From the NCBI GenBank assembly GCA_029238785.1, contig JAQWFN010000003.1, positions 1 to 64,000 on the forward strand: a stretch of 64,000 bases of DNA, in the 5' to 3' direction. Source of the DNA: Flavobacteriales bacterium. Its GTDB lineage: Bacteria; Bacteroidota; Bacteroidia; Flavobacteriales_D; Sanyastnellaceae. Below, in pieces: positions 25,901 through 34,268 of this stretch (the stretch's first letter is position 1; the number at the start of each line of letters is the position of its first letter). Both the position numbers and the translations under genes were made by a program. The notes under the pieces were generated by a model. The model saw only the letters and a program-made list of their open reading frames with translations. It was not told where the DNA came from and searched no databases.

Positions 25901-28590
25901 ACATCAACAATTGCCTTTATGGTGTTTCCCTATTTAATGAAACCCAAGGTGTTATTAGCAGCTCATTTTGGGATTATGGCGATAACCAAACCGGTGGAGG
26001 CTTGAACGTTTTTCATACCTACCCACTTGGTGTTTTTGATGTTGAACTCGTTGTTGTGAATGATTTGGGTTGCTCAGACACCCTTGTTCTTCCAGACATC
26101 TTGAATTTAGGAGCAGCTGTTGGTCAGTTCACCAGCACCCTAGACCCCATTTCTTGTGCTCCATTTCAAACCACCTTTGAAGCCTATAATGTCGCAGACA
26201 ACAGCTTCACCTATTTTTGGGAATTCGATGATGGCTCTGGAGACGGTTTGAACAATACGCAAACCAGCCATACCTACACCGAACAAGGCACCTACTGCCC
26301 TTCGCTCATCATGGAAGATCAAAACGGTTGTCCTTTGTTGATTCAATGCGAAACGCCTTTCACTGTTGAAGAATTTACCATCACTACATCTACACCAGAA
26401 ACAGTTTGCTTTGGACAAACCAGCTTTTTCGAGGCTAATGGAGCCACCTCTTACGCTTGGTCTGATAATACAAATGTGAATGAACTCACCAACAACACCT
26501 GGGAACTTGATTTAGAGTCATCACAAACACTTTCCCTCACCGGATTTTTTGAAGATTGTGAGAACACCGTTGATATTGATTTCACCATTTTAGACCTTCC
26601 TAATCCAAACTTATTATTGGCTAACGAGTACTGTTTTGACACTGGTGAATTCGACCTGCTTCTGAACTCAAGTAGTGATGTTTCTGGGGGTGAAAGCTTT
26701 ACTGTGAATGGACTTGAAAGCAGCATTTTTTCAAGTAACCAAACGCCAAATCAAAGCTATGAAGTCATCTATACCCTTGAAGATATTAATGGGTGCGTGA
26801 ATGCCGACACCCTCAACGTTTTCATCCATCCGCTGCCAATCGTCAACCTAGCCAACACGCCGGATTTTTGTGAAGGCGACCCTGTTGTTGCGCTGCAAGG
26901 CGGTATGCCTTTGGGAGGTAATTACACCGTAAATGATGATTTAGCCACCACTTTTGATCCTTCAATGGGAGCAGGAGCTTATCAAGTCAACTACATCTAC
27001 CTTGATCAAAACAACTGTGAAGCGCAAGACAGTGTGGCATTTGATGTGAATCCGCTACCGCTAATCGACTTTAGCAGCGACGATGTTTGTTTTGGAAATG
27101 ACGCTACTTTCATCAATAATTCCAGCATCTCTAGCGGCAGCATTGCGCAAGCTCAATGGGATTTTGGTAACGCCACCACAAGCAATGATTATGATCCTCA
27201 AGGTGTGTCCTATGCCAGCCCTGGAAATTACCAAGTAACACTATCCCTCACGTCAACTGAAAACTGTAGCGCCTCATTGAGTCAAGAAGTGAACGTTTTG
27301 ACTTCGCCTGAAGTTAATTTCAACTTTGAAGACGCTTGCCTCGATCAGCTTTTTAATTTTAGTGATGCCAGTGTGGTGCAAGCAGGAAGCGCTGTGGCTT
27401 GGGAATGGGATATCAATGGGATTCCAATTGCCATCAACCAGAACGTAAATAACTACCAGTTCCCAGAAGCGGGTAATTACAACTTAAGCCTTTTCGTGAC
27501 TTCGAATGAAGGCTGTGTTGACTCTCTTAGTCAGACGGTACAAGTGTTTAGTTTACCCGAGGTTGATTTTCTTAGCGATGAAGCTTGTGCTGGTGTTCCT
27601 ATAACTTTTATCAATACCTCTAGTGTTGAGGGCGCCACCATTACTGCATATGAATGGACAATTGATGGTGAAATCGTGTCAACAGACCAAAACTTTACAG
27701 GCAGTTTTAGCGAACCGGGAGATTTGAACTTGAACCTCGTCGTTTCAAGCGATCAGGCTTGTAGTGCCTCGTCAAACGATACCTTCAGCGTTTATGCTGC
27801 GCCTGAAATCTCCTTCACACAGAGCGCCGATGTAGGGTGTGAACTGGGCACTGTTCAATTTGAAGATATGTCTAGTGCTGAAGGAAGCATTGTGCTTACT
27901 TGGGCTTGGGAAATGAACGGTGTTTTTATTTCTGGCCTGAACACCGCCAGCTTTAACCCACAGAACCCGGGAGCCTATGACCTCGTGCTAACAGTAGGTA
28001 CTCCGCAAGGATGTTTCGCAGACACCTTGGTAGAAAGTGTTGTTGAACTGTTTCCTAGTCCGATTGCAACTTATTCGCTCTCTTCTGACAACGTGAGCAT
28101 GCTCAATCCTGAGCTTACCATCGTGAATGAAACTGAAGATAGTGTTGAGCAAATATTCACCTTACCCAATGGTCAAGAATTCAACACCCCAAGTATTGAT
28201 TACACCTTCCTTGAACCGGGAGATTATGAGTTCACGCTCTGGGTTGAAAACGAATTCGCTTGCGCAGATAGCGTCCTTATTAGTATTCCTGTAGAACAGG
28301 TGATTTTAGTGCACGTTCCTAATGCGTTCACTCCAGACAGTGATGGCGTGAATGAAGTATTTGTGCCTGTGATCAATAACATTGAAGTAGATGATTATCG
28401 TTTTGAAATTTTTAATCGATGGGGAGAAATGATCTTCGCTTCGGAGACGCCCGGTGAAGGATGGAACGGTAACGTCAAAGGAGGTGAACACTATGCCATG
28501 GATGGGGTGTACACCTATCGCCTGGCCCTTCGTGAAATCACCACGAACGAGAAGCGCGAATTCTTTGGGCACGTGACCCTCATTCGCTGA
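22933..28590 (+). CDS. Giant PKD-repeat protein with T9SS type B sorting domain
   Basis: An 1885-residue exported protein. The start is a GTG directly after in-frame stop TAG (22927-22929), with a signal peptide ending at residue 18 (GGFAQ). The body is a chain of about 16 PKD or PKD-like beta-sandwich repeats, marked by motifs such as WDFGNG, WDFDDG, WDYGDN and WEFDDG, with many cysteines. The C-terminal 95 residues (VPNAFTPDSDGVNEVFVP, FNRWGEMIF, YTYRLALREI) are the gliding-motility-associated CTD typical of T9SS type B cargo. It is likely an extracellular adhesin or surface-layer protein, not attached through a lipid anchor. It is preceded by lysS on the other strand. Confidence 0.92.
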   Translation: MQRILVAILLMIPFGGFAQLTIEANTNAGCAPFGVILSVTSPAPASINNYAWSVTYPDNTVETATSAEYIDILSIPGDYTVSLSINNGSQSITETNFITVYGLPEVNFEVDVQEGCYPLCIEFTDLTTTQGSNIVEWSWDFGNGTTSALQNPSYCYQDNGVYSPIMSVEDEFGCYNDISIPGLITVLDAFPEVGFLPSTFADCNPPAIIEFENSSSGNGGLTSSWDFDDGFTTTTVDASDITHTFTAVGLYEVCLHVEEPNGCAADSCVLIDVSPAPTPSFDLSESLVCAGTEITFTDTSTPTPSSVSWDIDGDGFTDSTSPSFNSITDTEGVFNPTLTVVYSPGCSASSDGTQSLEVLQELVANFSADNTFACESPIEVNFTNLSSGPGILSYEWIINGVSQSTTSDYTHTFNAPGSYDVTLQVTNDSGCVSELAFADFVNINSLDINFNLPAIVCTEEVVELSNVNVNSFDPILELEWDFNEDGITDVTGNTPSYIYSLPGEYFVSVVVTTVSGCLAEVESMATILVQPDAQAEILSGPIIGCPGEPVEFCVETVEGLNYNWNFGDNTGWNLIGFPETCVQHDYQDTGYFDISLSLYNQGCGNLLVLEDYLYISGPVALFQAIEDCSDITNISFVDNSISADEIIWDFGDGSPLVYNDPNPQHQYASEGQYTVTLTASNNLIDCPDITTTTLNLVTEDIGLNFFPSEGCPGMNVNMLTPDQTEYEIWNIDFGNGTVLDAHWDEGLNRWQVYITTNGVTTYSQFSFFADFIPFINYSQGGFFDITINAIDWSGCATTTVYEDAIEVYNDFLFADFAINVIDDCDEVRLEFVPTGNFLDTWEWEFTDGTISTDLILEHVFTAPYDTTFGATFTAADNFGCGSTVSHVLDIVPPPIPSFNALNDPLCWGDVLNLENTSVGENLTYSWDFGDPNSGADNTSTLENPTHEYNENGSFTVCLNATNTAGCTQSVCSDNLVNILNPVAEASYTSNINNCLYGVSLFNETQGVISSSFWDYGDNQTGGGLNVFHTYPLGVFDVELVVVNDLGCSDTLVLPDILNLGAAVGQFTSTLDPISCAPFQTTFEAYNVADNSFTYFWEFDDGSGDGLNNTQTSHTYTEQGTYCPSLIMEDQNGCPLLIQCETPFTVEEFTITTSTPETVCFGQTSFFEANGATSYAWSDNTNVNELTNNTWELDLESSQTLSLTGFFEDCENTVDIDFTILDLPNPNLLLANEYCFDTGEFDLLLNSSSDVSGGESFTVNGLESSIFSSNQTPNQSYEVIYTLEDINGCVNADTLNVFIHPLPIVNLANTPDFCEGDPVVALQGGMPLGGNYTVNDDLATTFDPSMGAGAYQVNYIYLDQNNCEAQDSVAFDVNPLPLIDFSSDDVCFGNDATFINNSSISSGSIAQAQWDFGNATTSNDYDPQGVSYASPGNYQVTLSLTSTENCSASLSQEVNVLTSPEVNFNFEDACLDQLFNFSDASVVQAGSAVAWEWDINGIPIAINQNVNNYQFPEAGNYNLSLFVTSNEGCVDSLSQTVQVFSLPEVDFLSDEACAGVPITFINTSSVEGATITAYEWTIDGEIVSTDQNFTGSFSEPGDLNLNLVVSSDQACSASSNDTFSVYAAPEISFTQSADVGCELGTVQFEDMSSAEGSIVLTWAWEMNGVFISGLNTASFNPQNPGAYDLVLTVGTPQGCFADTLVESVVELFPSPIATYSLSSDNVSMLNPELTIVNETEDSVEQIFTLPNGQEFNTPSIDYTFLEPGDYEFTLWVENEFACADSVLISIPVEQVILVHVPNAFTPDSDGVNEVFVPVINNIEVDDYRFEIFNRWGEMIFASETPGEGWNGNVKGGEHYAMDGVYTYRLALREITTNEKREFFGHVTLIR

Positions 28591-28653
28591 TGTTTTCTCT
28601 TTCTGCATTCTTCCGAAAGGCCTAACTTAGCAGTCAAACTTATACTGTCTGTT

Positions 28654-29640
28654 ATGATGCGTCAGCTCATCGAAAACTTTCCTCAACAATTAGCAGATGC
28701 TTTTAGCATCGGTAAAAACGCTATTCTTTCTACAAGGAATCAGGAGATTAGAAATGTTCTTATAACAGGCTTAGGTGGTTCTGGAATAGGTGGAAAAGTG
28801 GTTGCCCAATTGGTAGAAGATGAAGCAAATGTTCCTTTCTACATCAATAACGATTACGTCCTCCCAAATTTCGTTGACGAGCACACACTCGTTATTGTAA
28901 GCAGCTACTCTGGAAATACAGAAGAAACACTTGCGGCTATGGACTGTGCGCTAAAAGCAGGGGCTCAAGTTGCGGCCATCACTTCTGGAGGTGCTGTTCT
29001 TGATCTGTGCAAAAAGTACGAGCTCACCCATATCATTATTCCCGGCGGAAAGCCACCACGTTCTCAATTTGGCTACTCCTTTGTTCAACAATTGTTTTTG
29101 TTGTGCCACTACGGAATTATTGATGCTCAGTGGATTGAAAAGCTCAGTGGAGTAAGCTCGTTCCTTGAAAGCAAGCAAACAGAAATTATTGCATTAGCAC
29201 AAGAACTTTGCGCTGAAAACGAAAATCGAATTCCAATAATTTATACCGAACGCGCTTTTGAAGGAGTTGCCATCAGATGGCGTCAACAGCTCAATGAGAA
29301 CAGTAAATTACTTTGCTGGCACCAGGTATTTCCTGAGCTCAACCACAACGAAATGGTGGGTTGGGATGCTGGAAGCAACTGCTATCATGTGATGATGCTT
29401 CAAACAAGCTTTGATCACCCAAGAAGCCGCATGCGTATGGAAATTAGCAAGCCCTGGATTGAGCAAAAAGGTGCCCTTGTAAGCATCGTTTCAGCCCTTG
29501 GAGAAAACCGTTTAGAGCAAGTGATCAGCCTTATTAATTTGGGCGACTGGCTCTCTTTACTCCTCGCAGAGAAAAACAATACCGACCCTGTCATCATTGA
29601 AGCAATTGATCATCTTAAAGGAGAGTTAGCCAAAAGATGA
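28654..29640 (+). CDS. Phosphoglucose/phosphomannose isomerase (archaeal-type SIS enzyme)
   Basis: A 328-residue sugar isomerase related to the bifunctional phosphoglucose/phosphomannose isomerase of archaea. The SIS domain carries GLGGSGIGGK (near residue 38) and SSYSGNTEET, and the second half holds GGKPPRSQFGYS and ELNHNEMVGW, where H and E act in proton transfer. It interconverts glucose-6-P or mannose-6-P with fructose-6-P. It overlaps lipB by four bases (ATGA). Start could be the second ATG at 28657. Whether it is truly bifunctional cannot be told from sequence. Confidence 0.88.
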   Translation: MMRQLIENFPQQLADAFSIGKNAILSTRNQEIRNVLITGLGGSGIGGKVVAQLVEDEANVPFYINNDYVLPNFVDEHTLVIVSSYSGNTEETLAAMDCALKAGAQVAAITSGGAVLDLCKKYELTHIIIPGGKPPRSQFGYSFVQQLFLLCHYGIIDAQWIEKLSGVSSFLESKQTEIIALAQELCAENENRIPIIYTERAFEGVAIRWRQQLNENSKLLCWHQVFPELNHNEMVGWDAGSNCYHVMMLQTSFDHPRSRMRMEISKPWIEQKGALVSIVSALGENRLEQVISLINLGDWLSLLLAEKNNTDPVIIEAIDHLKGELAKR

Positions 29641-30341
29641 ACACGCCCACAGTAAAATACCGCGATCTTGGCCGCATTGATTATAAGGAGTGTTGGGATT
29701 ACCAAGAGCAGCTCTTTAAAGAAATTGTAGATCAAAAGATCTTCAACAGAAACCACCCGGAAGCTGCTAAAATTACTGAAAACGTCCTGCTTTTTGTGGA
29801 GCACACCCCGGTGTTTACCCTTGGGAAAAGTGGTGTTGAAACTAACCTTCTCGCTAGTGATGAAGAATTGAATCATCGAGGCGCGAGCTATTACAAAATC
29901 AACCGGGGCGGTGATATTACCTACCACGGTCCGGGACAAGTTGTAGGATATCCCATATTTGATCTCGACCACTTTTTTACCGACATCCACAAATACCTTC
30001 GCTACCTCGAAGAAGCCATTATTCTGACCATTGCCGATTACGGAATTGCAGGTGAGCGTGTAGATGGATTAACCGGAGTTTGGGTAGATGGTCAGCACCC
30101 CGAGAAGGCAAGAAAAATTGCTGCTCTTGGTGTAAAGTGCAGCCGTTGGGTAACCATGCACGGTTTTGCCCTAAACGTGAATACAGATTTAAGCTTTTTC
30201 GACCTCATCGTTCCTTGTGGAATTGATGATAAGGCCGTTACCTCCATTGAAAAAGAACTTGGTGCTCCGGTAGATGAGGCTGAAGTGAAAGCAAAACTCT
30301 TGCTCAACCTTCAGAATGTTTTTGATTTCGAAATTGCCTAA
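29637..30341 (+). CDS. lipB: Octanoyltransferase LipB
   Basis: A 234-residue enzyme that moves octanoyl groups from acyl-carrier protein to the lipoyl domains of 2-oxoacid dehydrogenases and the glycine cleavage system. Signature RGGDITYHGPG is at residues 90-100, the catalytic lysine is K167 (GVKCSR) and the catalytic cysteine C194 (VPCGI). Length is normal. Translationally coupled to the upstream isomerase, although no functional link between the two is known. Confidence 0.96.
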   Translation: MNTPTVKYRDLGRIDYKECWDYQEQLFKEIVDQKIFNRNHPEAAKITENVLLFVEHTPVFTLGKSGVETNLLASDEELNHRGASYYKINRGGDITYHGPGQVVGYPIFDLDHFFTDIHKYLRYLEEAIILTIADYGIAGERVDGLTGVWVDGQHPEKARKIAALGVKCSRWVTMHGFALNVNTDLSFFDLIVPCGIDDKAVTSIEKELGAPVDEAEVKAKLLLNLQNVFDFEIA

Positions 30342-30354
30342 AACAGCACGTCTT

Positions 30355-31188
30355 CTAGAAAGAAACCGTTGTCTTTCTGCGAACCATTCGTTTTGTTCCT
30401 TTCACACAAACCTGTAGCACTTGTTCTGCTGCGTAGTTGTCGCCCAGCAATTCAGATTTTTTCCAAAACTCACAGGCTTCTTCTTGTTGATGTAAAGCAA
30501 ACTTCGTATTCCCTAAGTAGAACAATGCCTCTGCCAACAGCTCGTCTTCCTTTTGAACGATTTCAGTTAGTAGCTCTTCCGCTGCTTCATAATGAAACAT
30601 TTCGTATTGTGCGATGGCGATGTTCAGTTTACTCCGCGTAAAGTCTGGCTTAAGATCAAGGCAATGCTCAAAGGTTTCAAGCGCCGAAATCATTTTATTC
30701 TGCTCCAGGTAAACTGCAGCTTTCAGGTAGTGCGCCTCCATGTATCGAGGGTCGATTTCAATGGCTTTATTTAAATGAAATAGTGCCTCTCGGAGGTTAT
30801 TGTCGATGTAATCCACAGCGGCCAAGTAATAATGCACCTTCTTGTCGTCAGGCTCAAGCGTGTAGTAGCGCAAAAGATCGTCTTCTGCTCCCATGGTAAT
30901 TTCCAAAGTAGTGAGGCAAATTCCCCGGTGAAGAAATAAATTGGCTTCATCATAACCCGCATCTTCAGCCGCATAATAATACGTTAAGGCTGAATCGAGC
31001 ATGTCCAATTTGTGATAACAATCGGCCAAAAGCATTAAGTTTTCAGGCAGCTCTCGTTCGTTAATGGCACGCATGGCTTGGCGGTATTCGCCTTCTTCGT
31101 AGAGGATTCGGGCATCATCAGATGCACCTTGAGCATTGGCCAAAGAAATAAAGCCAAAAAATAAAGCAAGAGTTAGGTACAATTTCAT
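30355..31188 (-). CDS. Secreted TPR-repeat protein
   Basis: A 277-residue exported protein with a signal peptide ending at about residue 19 (SLANAQ). It is made of about six tetratricopeptide-like helical repeats (for example YMEAHYLKAAVYLEQNKMIS and EALFYLGNTKFALHQQEEAC), with a basic C-terminus (KRMVRRKT). TPR proteins are protein-interaction scaffolds; partner unknown. It converges with lipB with 13 bases between stops. Confidence 0.85.
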   Translation of the reverse strand: MKLYLTLALFFGFISLANAQGASDDARILYEEGEYRQAMRAINERELPENLMLLADCYHKLDMLDSALTYYYAAEDAGYDEANLFLHRGICLTTLEITMGAEDDLLRYYTLEPDDKKVHYYLAAVDYIDNNLREALFHLNKAIEIDPRYMEAHYLKAAVYLEQNKMISALETFEHCLDLKPDFTRSKLNIAIAQYEMFHYEAAEELLTEIVQKEDELLAEALFYLGNTKFALHQQEEACEFWKKSELLGDNYAAEQVLQVCVKGTKRMVRRKTTVSF

Positions 31189-31235
31189 ACTTACTTATAC
31201 TCAAAAATCGATAAAAGGTTTCTTAATTTAAGGCC

Positions 31236-32390
31236 ATGAAGCGACTCCAACGCACCTTTTTTTTCGTCCTCCTCATTCTCCTTGTGATATACGCCTCACT
31301 GGCCTTGACGGGTAACGGACATATTCTCGAGGGGATCCCTCAAACGTATTTTCGCGGGGTAAACAAACCCGATATTGATGACTTGCCCTTCAGTGATGTG
31401 CGAGAAATTCCAGTTGGTGAAGCACAAGCCTGGCCCAAGAGCAGTGCTTACAATCGTTTTAAGCTAAGTGATGAGCTCCTCGAAAAGCACGAGAAATATG
31501 AAAGCACTGCCTTCCTCATTATTGAAAACGACAGCCTCTTATTTGAGCAATATTGGGGACAAGGAGGCGTGGATGTTTTAAGCAATTCATTCAGTATGGC
31601 GAAAAGCTTCACAGCCATGTCGATTGGAGTGGCGGTGGATCAAGGTCTGCTTAAAACGAGCGACCCGGTGGGCAATTATTTGCCTCGTTTTAAACAAGGA
31701 CTTAACGCCGAATTGAGCATCAAAGAACTGCTTCAAATGTCGAGTGGAATTAACTTTGGTGAGAGTTACACAAATCCTTTTGGATATCAGGCCAAGTCGT
31801 ATTACAACGACGATTTAATTGGACTAACGAAAGATTATTTGGTGAGCAAAACTCCGGGCACATTTTGGGAATACCAGGGGGGCAATACCGTCATTCTGAG
31901 TGAACTTTTAGAAAAGGAAACCGGTGTTCGTTTGAGTCACTATTTTGGGGAAAACATCTGGAGTAAAATTGGGGCCGAGCACGCGGCCTATTGGGGATTG
32001 GATGATGCCGACGGAATGGAAAAAGCATTTTCTGCCGTTTACGCTACCGCAAGAGACTTTGCGCGAATTGGTCAGTTGTATCTGAATGATGGCCAGTGGA
32101 AGGGAACTCAAATCTTATCACCCGCTTTTATTCAAGAAAGCATACAGCCATGTGACGCACCAGACAAAGATGGCCTTCCTGCAAACCACTATGGCTATCA
32201 ATGGTGGCTGGGTGAATTTGAAGGTGACAAAATATTTATGTGTATTGGCATGCGCGGACAGTACATTATTTGTCAGCCCAGCAAAAGTCGGGTTGTTGTT
32301 CGCCTTGGTCATACCCGACCTGAAACTAAAGTGGATCGTTTACCTGAAGATTTATTTTGGTGGCTTGGGGCTGAGTTGACTCCGCAATAA
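31236..32390 (+). CDS. Serine hydrolase of the beta-lactamase/class C PBP family
   Basis: A 384-residue protein with an N-terminal membrane segment or uncleaved signal (about 7-25). The active-site S-x-x-K is S120-M-A-K123 (SFSMAKSFTAMS), followed by the tyrosine motif EYQGGN and a C-terminal RLGHT segment in the place of HTG. This is the esterase/peptidase-like group often called beta-lactamase family protein; substrate unknown, and it should not be read as antibiotic resistance. It is monocistronic. Confidence 0.87.
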   Translation: MKRLQRTFFFVLLILLVIYASLALTGNGHILEGIPQTYFRGVNKPDIDDLPFSDVREIPVGEAQAWPKSSAYNRFKLSDELLEKHEKYESTAFLIIENDSLLFEQYWGQGGVDVLSNSFSMAKSFTAMSIGVAVDQGLLKTSDPVGNYLPRFKQGLNAELSIKELLQMSSGINFGESYTNPFGYQAKSYYNDDLIGLTKDYLVSKTPGTFWEYQGGNTVILSELLEKETGVRLSHYFGENIWSKIGAEHAAYWGLDDADGMEKAFSAVYATARDFARIGQLYLNDGQWKGTQILSPAFIQESIQPCDAPDKDGLPANHYGYQWWLGEFEGDKIFMCIGMRGQYIICQPSKSRVVVRLGHTRPETKVDRLPEDLFWWLGAELTPQ

Positions 32391-32452
32391 GTACTTATTT
32401 TTTGTTCTCCCTGAAGCTTGACCTTTAAGCTAAGTGCTTTCGAATCTTCTCT

Positions 32453-32460
32453 TAAATTTG
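32453..32460 (+). promoter_or_regulatory. Candidate -7 element for the 32465 gene
   Basis: TAAATTTG, an exact TAnnTTTG match ending four bases before the ATG at 32465, which would give an almost leaderless transcript. Confidence 0.4.
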
Positions 32461-32464
32461 CAGC

Positions 32465-32869
32465 ATGAAGAAAGACATTAATCCGCCAGCGGTAAAAGAC
32501 ATTGCCATGGCCGTTGTTCCTGAGCTGAACGAATTGAACGAAACCGTTTACAACGTGTATTTCATCAACCTAAAAGATGATGATCTTGAGGGGGTATTGG
32601 TGAGCAGCAGGGGTTATGGAGAGATTAAAGGAGAGAAAGTAAACACCTCAGAGCTTCGTCATTTCCTCGATGTTGTTCCGGCCAAAAGCTACCGAAAGAT
32701 TGAACCAATTATTGAAGATGTTTTTGTTTTGAGCAATCAATACTGGGTGAGTTTTTATGAGAACAAGGTGATGTCTGACAAGAAATACGTTTTTGTTGCC
32801 GGCAGCATTGACCAGAAAAACTTTACAGATGTGCCTTTGATTGGCATACCTGGAGTCGTGATCTCTTGA
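32465..32869 (+). CDS. Conserved-looking hypothetical protein
   Basis: A 134-residue soluble protein without signal peptide or membrane helices. The pattern is alternating beta and alpha (DIAMAVVPELNE, VYNVYFINLKDDDLEGVLV, VFVLSNQYWVSFYENKV), with LIGIPGVVIS at the C-terminus. I do not recognise a family. Followed by a bidirectional terminator. Function unknown. Confidence 0.7.
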   Translation: MKKDINPPAVKDIAMAVVPELNELNETVYNVYFINLKDDDLEGVLVSSRGYGEIKGEKVNTSELRHFLDVVPAKSYRKIEPIIEDVFVLSNQYWVSFYENKVMSDKKYVFVAGSIDQKNFTDVPLIGIPGVVIS

Positions 32870-32906
32870 GTGCCGATTTAAGTCTGTCAACTAAAAAAGA
32901 TGAAAC

Positions 32907-32939
32907 AAAAAGCCCCTCACCAGAAGTGAAGGGCTTTTT
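32907..32939. terminator. Bidirectional terminator
   Basis: Arms AAAAAGCCC (32907-32915) and GGGCTTTTT (32931-32939), extended by TCAC/GTGA with one mismatch, between the hypothetical gene and the converging thioredoxin block. Confidence 0.85.
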
Positions 32940-32957
32940 AATGATTGAGAAGAACTT

Positions 32958-33215
32958 TTACTTGTCGATAGAACCCACCACCCGTTTCATAAAGGCGTTC
33001 ATGGCCTCTTTTTTAGGTGTGCCATTAGCGATTTCTTTCTGTACTTCAAGTGCTCCATACATGTTGGAAAGCAACTCTCCGATGACATCAAGTTCTTCGT
33101 CTTTTAGCGACTCCAATTCAGTGAGGTGCTCGAGCACATCGATGGCTTCTACTAGGTAGTCCTCATCGGTTTTCTCAATGAATTCTTGCAGGTGTTTAAT
33201 TACTGGTAACCTCAT
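32958..33215 (-). CDS. Small helical protein of the thioredoxin block (DUF6952-like)
   Basis: An 85-residue acidic helical protein from the ATG at 33215 (MRLPVIKHLQEFIEK); the TTG further upstream is unlikely. It contains DEELDVIGELLSNMYGALEV and resembles what I recall as DUF6952, a Bacteroidota family found next to thioredoxin and peroxiredoxin; that name is from memory. It overlaps the thioredoxin gene by 20 bases. Probably in the same oxidative-stress transcript; role unknown. Confidence 0.75.
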   Translation of the reverse strand: MRLPVIKHLQEFIEKTDEDYLVEAIDVLEHLTELESLKDEELDVIGELLSNMYGALEVQKEIANGTPKKEAMNAFMKRVVGSIDK

Positions 33216-33510
33216 CAACAAATGATTTTAAGACTTCAGCCTTGTTGGTTTGAATTTGTTTCGCAAGCGCTCCGTTGCTGAATGCAGCGAAGGTTGGTAG
33301 GTTGTCAACGTTCGCTAACTGACGAGAGTTTGGAAATTTCTCTGCGTCAACAACAACGAAAACAACATCGCCGTGCTCACTGGCCATTTTCTTGAATTTC
33401 GGCTTCATAATTCTGCAGTTTCCACACCATCCGGCGCTGTACTGAACAATTACTTTTCCGTTTTCTTGAACCAACTGACTCAAATTGTCTTGATCTAGTT
33501 CTTGCAACAT
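33196..33510 (-). CDS. Thioredoxin-family protein with WCGNC site
   Basis: A 104-residue thioredoxin fold with the active site W28-C29-G30-N31-C32 and the cis-proline P72 (LPTF). The second position is Asn in place of the classical Pro, which tends to shift the redox potential and suggests a dedicated role. It lies 12 bases downstream of peroxiredoxin, so it is probably the reductant for that enzyme (inference). Cytoplasmic, as no signal peptide is present. Confidence 0.92.
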   Translation of the reverse strand: MLQELDQDNLSQLVQENGKVIVQYSAGWCGNCRIMKPKFKKMASEHGDVVFVVVDAEKFPNSRQLANVDNLPTFAAFSNGALAKQIQTNKAEVLKSFVDEVTSN

Positions 33511-33522
33511 AATTTCTGTTTT

Positions 33523-34158
33523 TTAGTGTGAAGCCAAGTAGCTCGCTACACCATCGCGGTTCGCAGACATAGCGTCTTTGCCTTCTTCCCAGTTTGCTGG
33601 ACAAACCTCACCGTGTGTTTGAACGTGAGTGTATGCATCAATCAAACGAAGAAATTCGTTTACGTTTCTTCCAAGAGGCATGTGGTTAATTCCTTCGTGG
33701 AATACGGTTCCTGTTTCATCAATCAAGTAAGTAGCACGATAAGTGACATAATCACCATGGATGATGTCTGCATTCAACTCCTCGTTGTACTCCACTGCGC
33801 TAACGTCAAGAATATTCAAAATCGACGCTAGGTTGCGGTTGCTATCTGCAATCAAGTTATAGGTAACACCTTCAATTCCACCGTTGTCTTTTGCCGTGTT
33901 CAACCAAGCGAAGTGTACTTCTGCTGTATCGCAAGATGCACCAATAACAATGGTGTTTCTTTTATCGAATTCACCCAAAGCTTCTTGGAATGCGTGAAGC
34001 TCAGTAGGACAAACAAAAGTGAAGTCTTTTGGGTACCAAAAAAGCAATACTTTCTTTTTGTTCTTTACTGCTTCTTCGAGAACGTTAATTTTAATGGTAT
34101 CTCCCATTTCATTCATGGCCGATACTTCCAAGTTAGGGAATTTCTTTCCTGTGAACAT
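33523..34158 (-). CDS. Typical 2-Cys peroxiredoxin (AhpC/Prx1 type)
   Basis: A 211-residue peroxidase that reduces hydrogen peroxide and organic hydroperoxides. The peroxidatic cysteine is C50 in DFTFVCPTE, and the resolving cysteine is C186 in GEVCPANW. R142 lies in the active-site region RATYLID. First gene of the peroxiredoxin-thioredoxin-helical protein unit, divergent from an OxyR-type regulator with about 110 bases between the two starts. Confidence 0.95.
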   Translation of the reverse strand: MFTGKKFPNLEVSAMNEMGDTIKINVLEEAVKNKKKVLLFWYPKDFTFVCPTELHAFQEALGEFDKRNTIVIGASCDTAEVHFAWLNTAKDNGGIEGVTYNLIADSNRNLASILNILDVSAVEYNEELNADIIHGDYVTYRATYLIDETGTVFHEGINHMPLGRNVNEFLRLIDAYTHVQTHGEVCPANWEEGKDAMSANRDGVASYLASH

Positions 34159-34198
34159 GTTCGTTGTTTTTTTGCGTGTTTAACTTACAATGATGACA

Positions 34199-34206
34199 CA
34201 AAATTA
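34199..34206 (-). promoter_or_regulatory. Candidate -7 element for the peroxiredoxin operon
   Basis: Reads TAATTTTG on the minus strand, an exact TAnnTTTG match, 40 bases upstream of the peroxiredoxin start. Confidence 0.4.
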
Positions 34207-34228
34207 CACGACTTGTTTCATAGAACCT

Positions 34229-34265
34229 AATTATACTATTTATACCTTTGTTAGATATTATCTAT
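34229..34265. promoter_or_regulatory. Candidate OxyR/LysR operator and -7 element
   Basis: Four half-sites at the OxyR spacing (ATAG-N7-CTAT-N7-ATAG-N7-CTAT): AATT at 34229, TTAT at 34240, TTAG at 34251 and CTAT at 34262, 11 of 16 bases matching. The right part contains the perfect palindrome AGATATTATCT (34253-34263). A TAnnTTTG element (TACCTTTG, 34243-34250) lies inside it, so binding would affect the regulator's own promoter. No footprint data; inferred from pattern. Confidence 0.4.
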
Positions 34266-34268
34266 GAG

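Noticed and set aside
22933-28590. Internal tandem DNA repeats as a phase-variable region in the PKD protein
   Set aside because: The repeats are similar in protein pattern but diverged in DNA; I saw no near-identical repeat units or short-sequence repeats that would slip.
31236-32390. Antibiotic-resistance beta-lactamase
   Set aside because: Only the S-x-x-K and Tyr motifs are shared; the protein belongs to the broad serine hydrolase/esterase group and has a membrane-anchor-like N-terminus.
32380-32400. Palindrome AATAAGTACTTATT followed by T residues after the serine hydrolase gene
   Set aside because: Only a 5-bp AT stem with a 4-base loop; too weak for a confident terminator.
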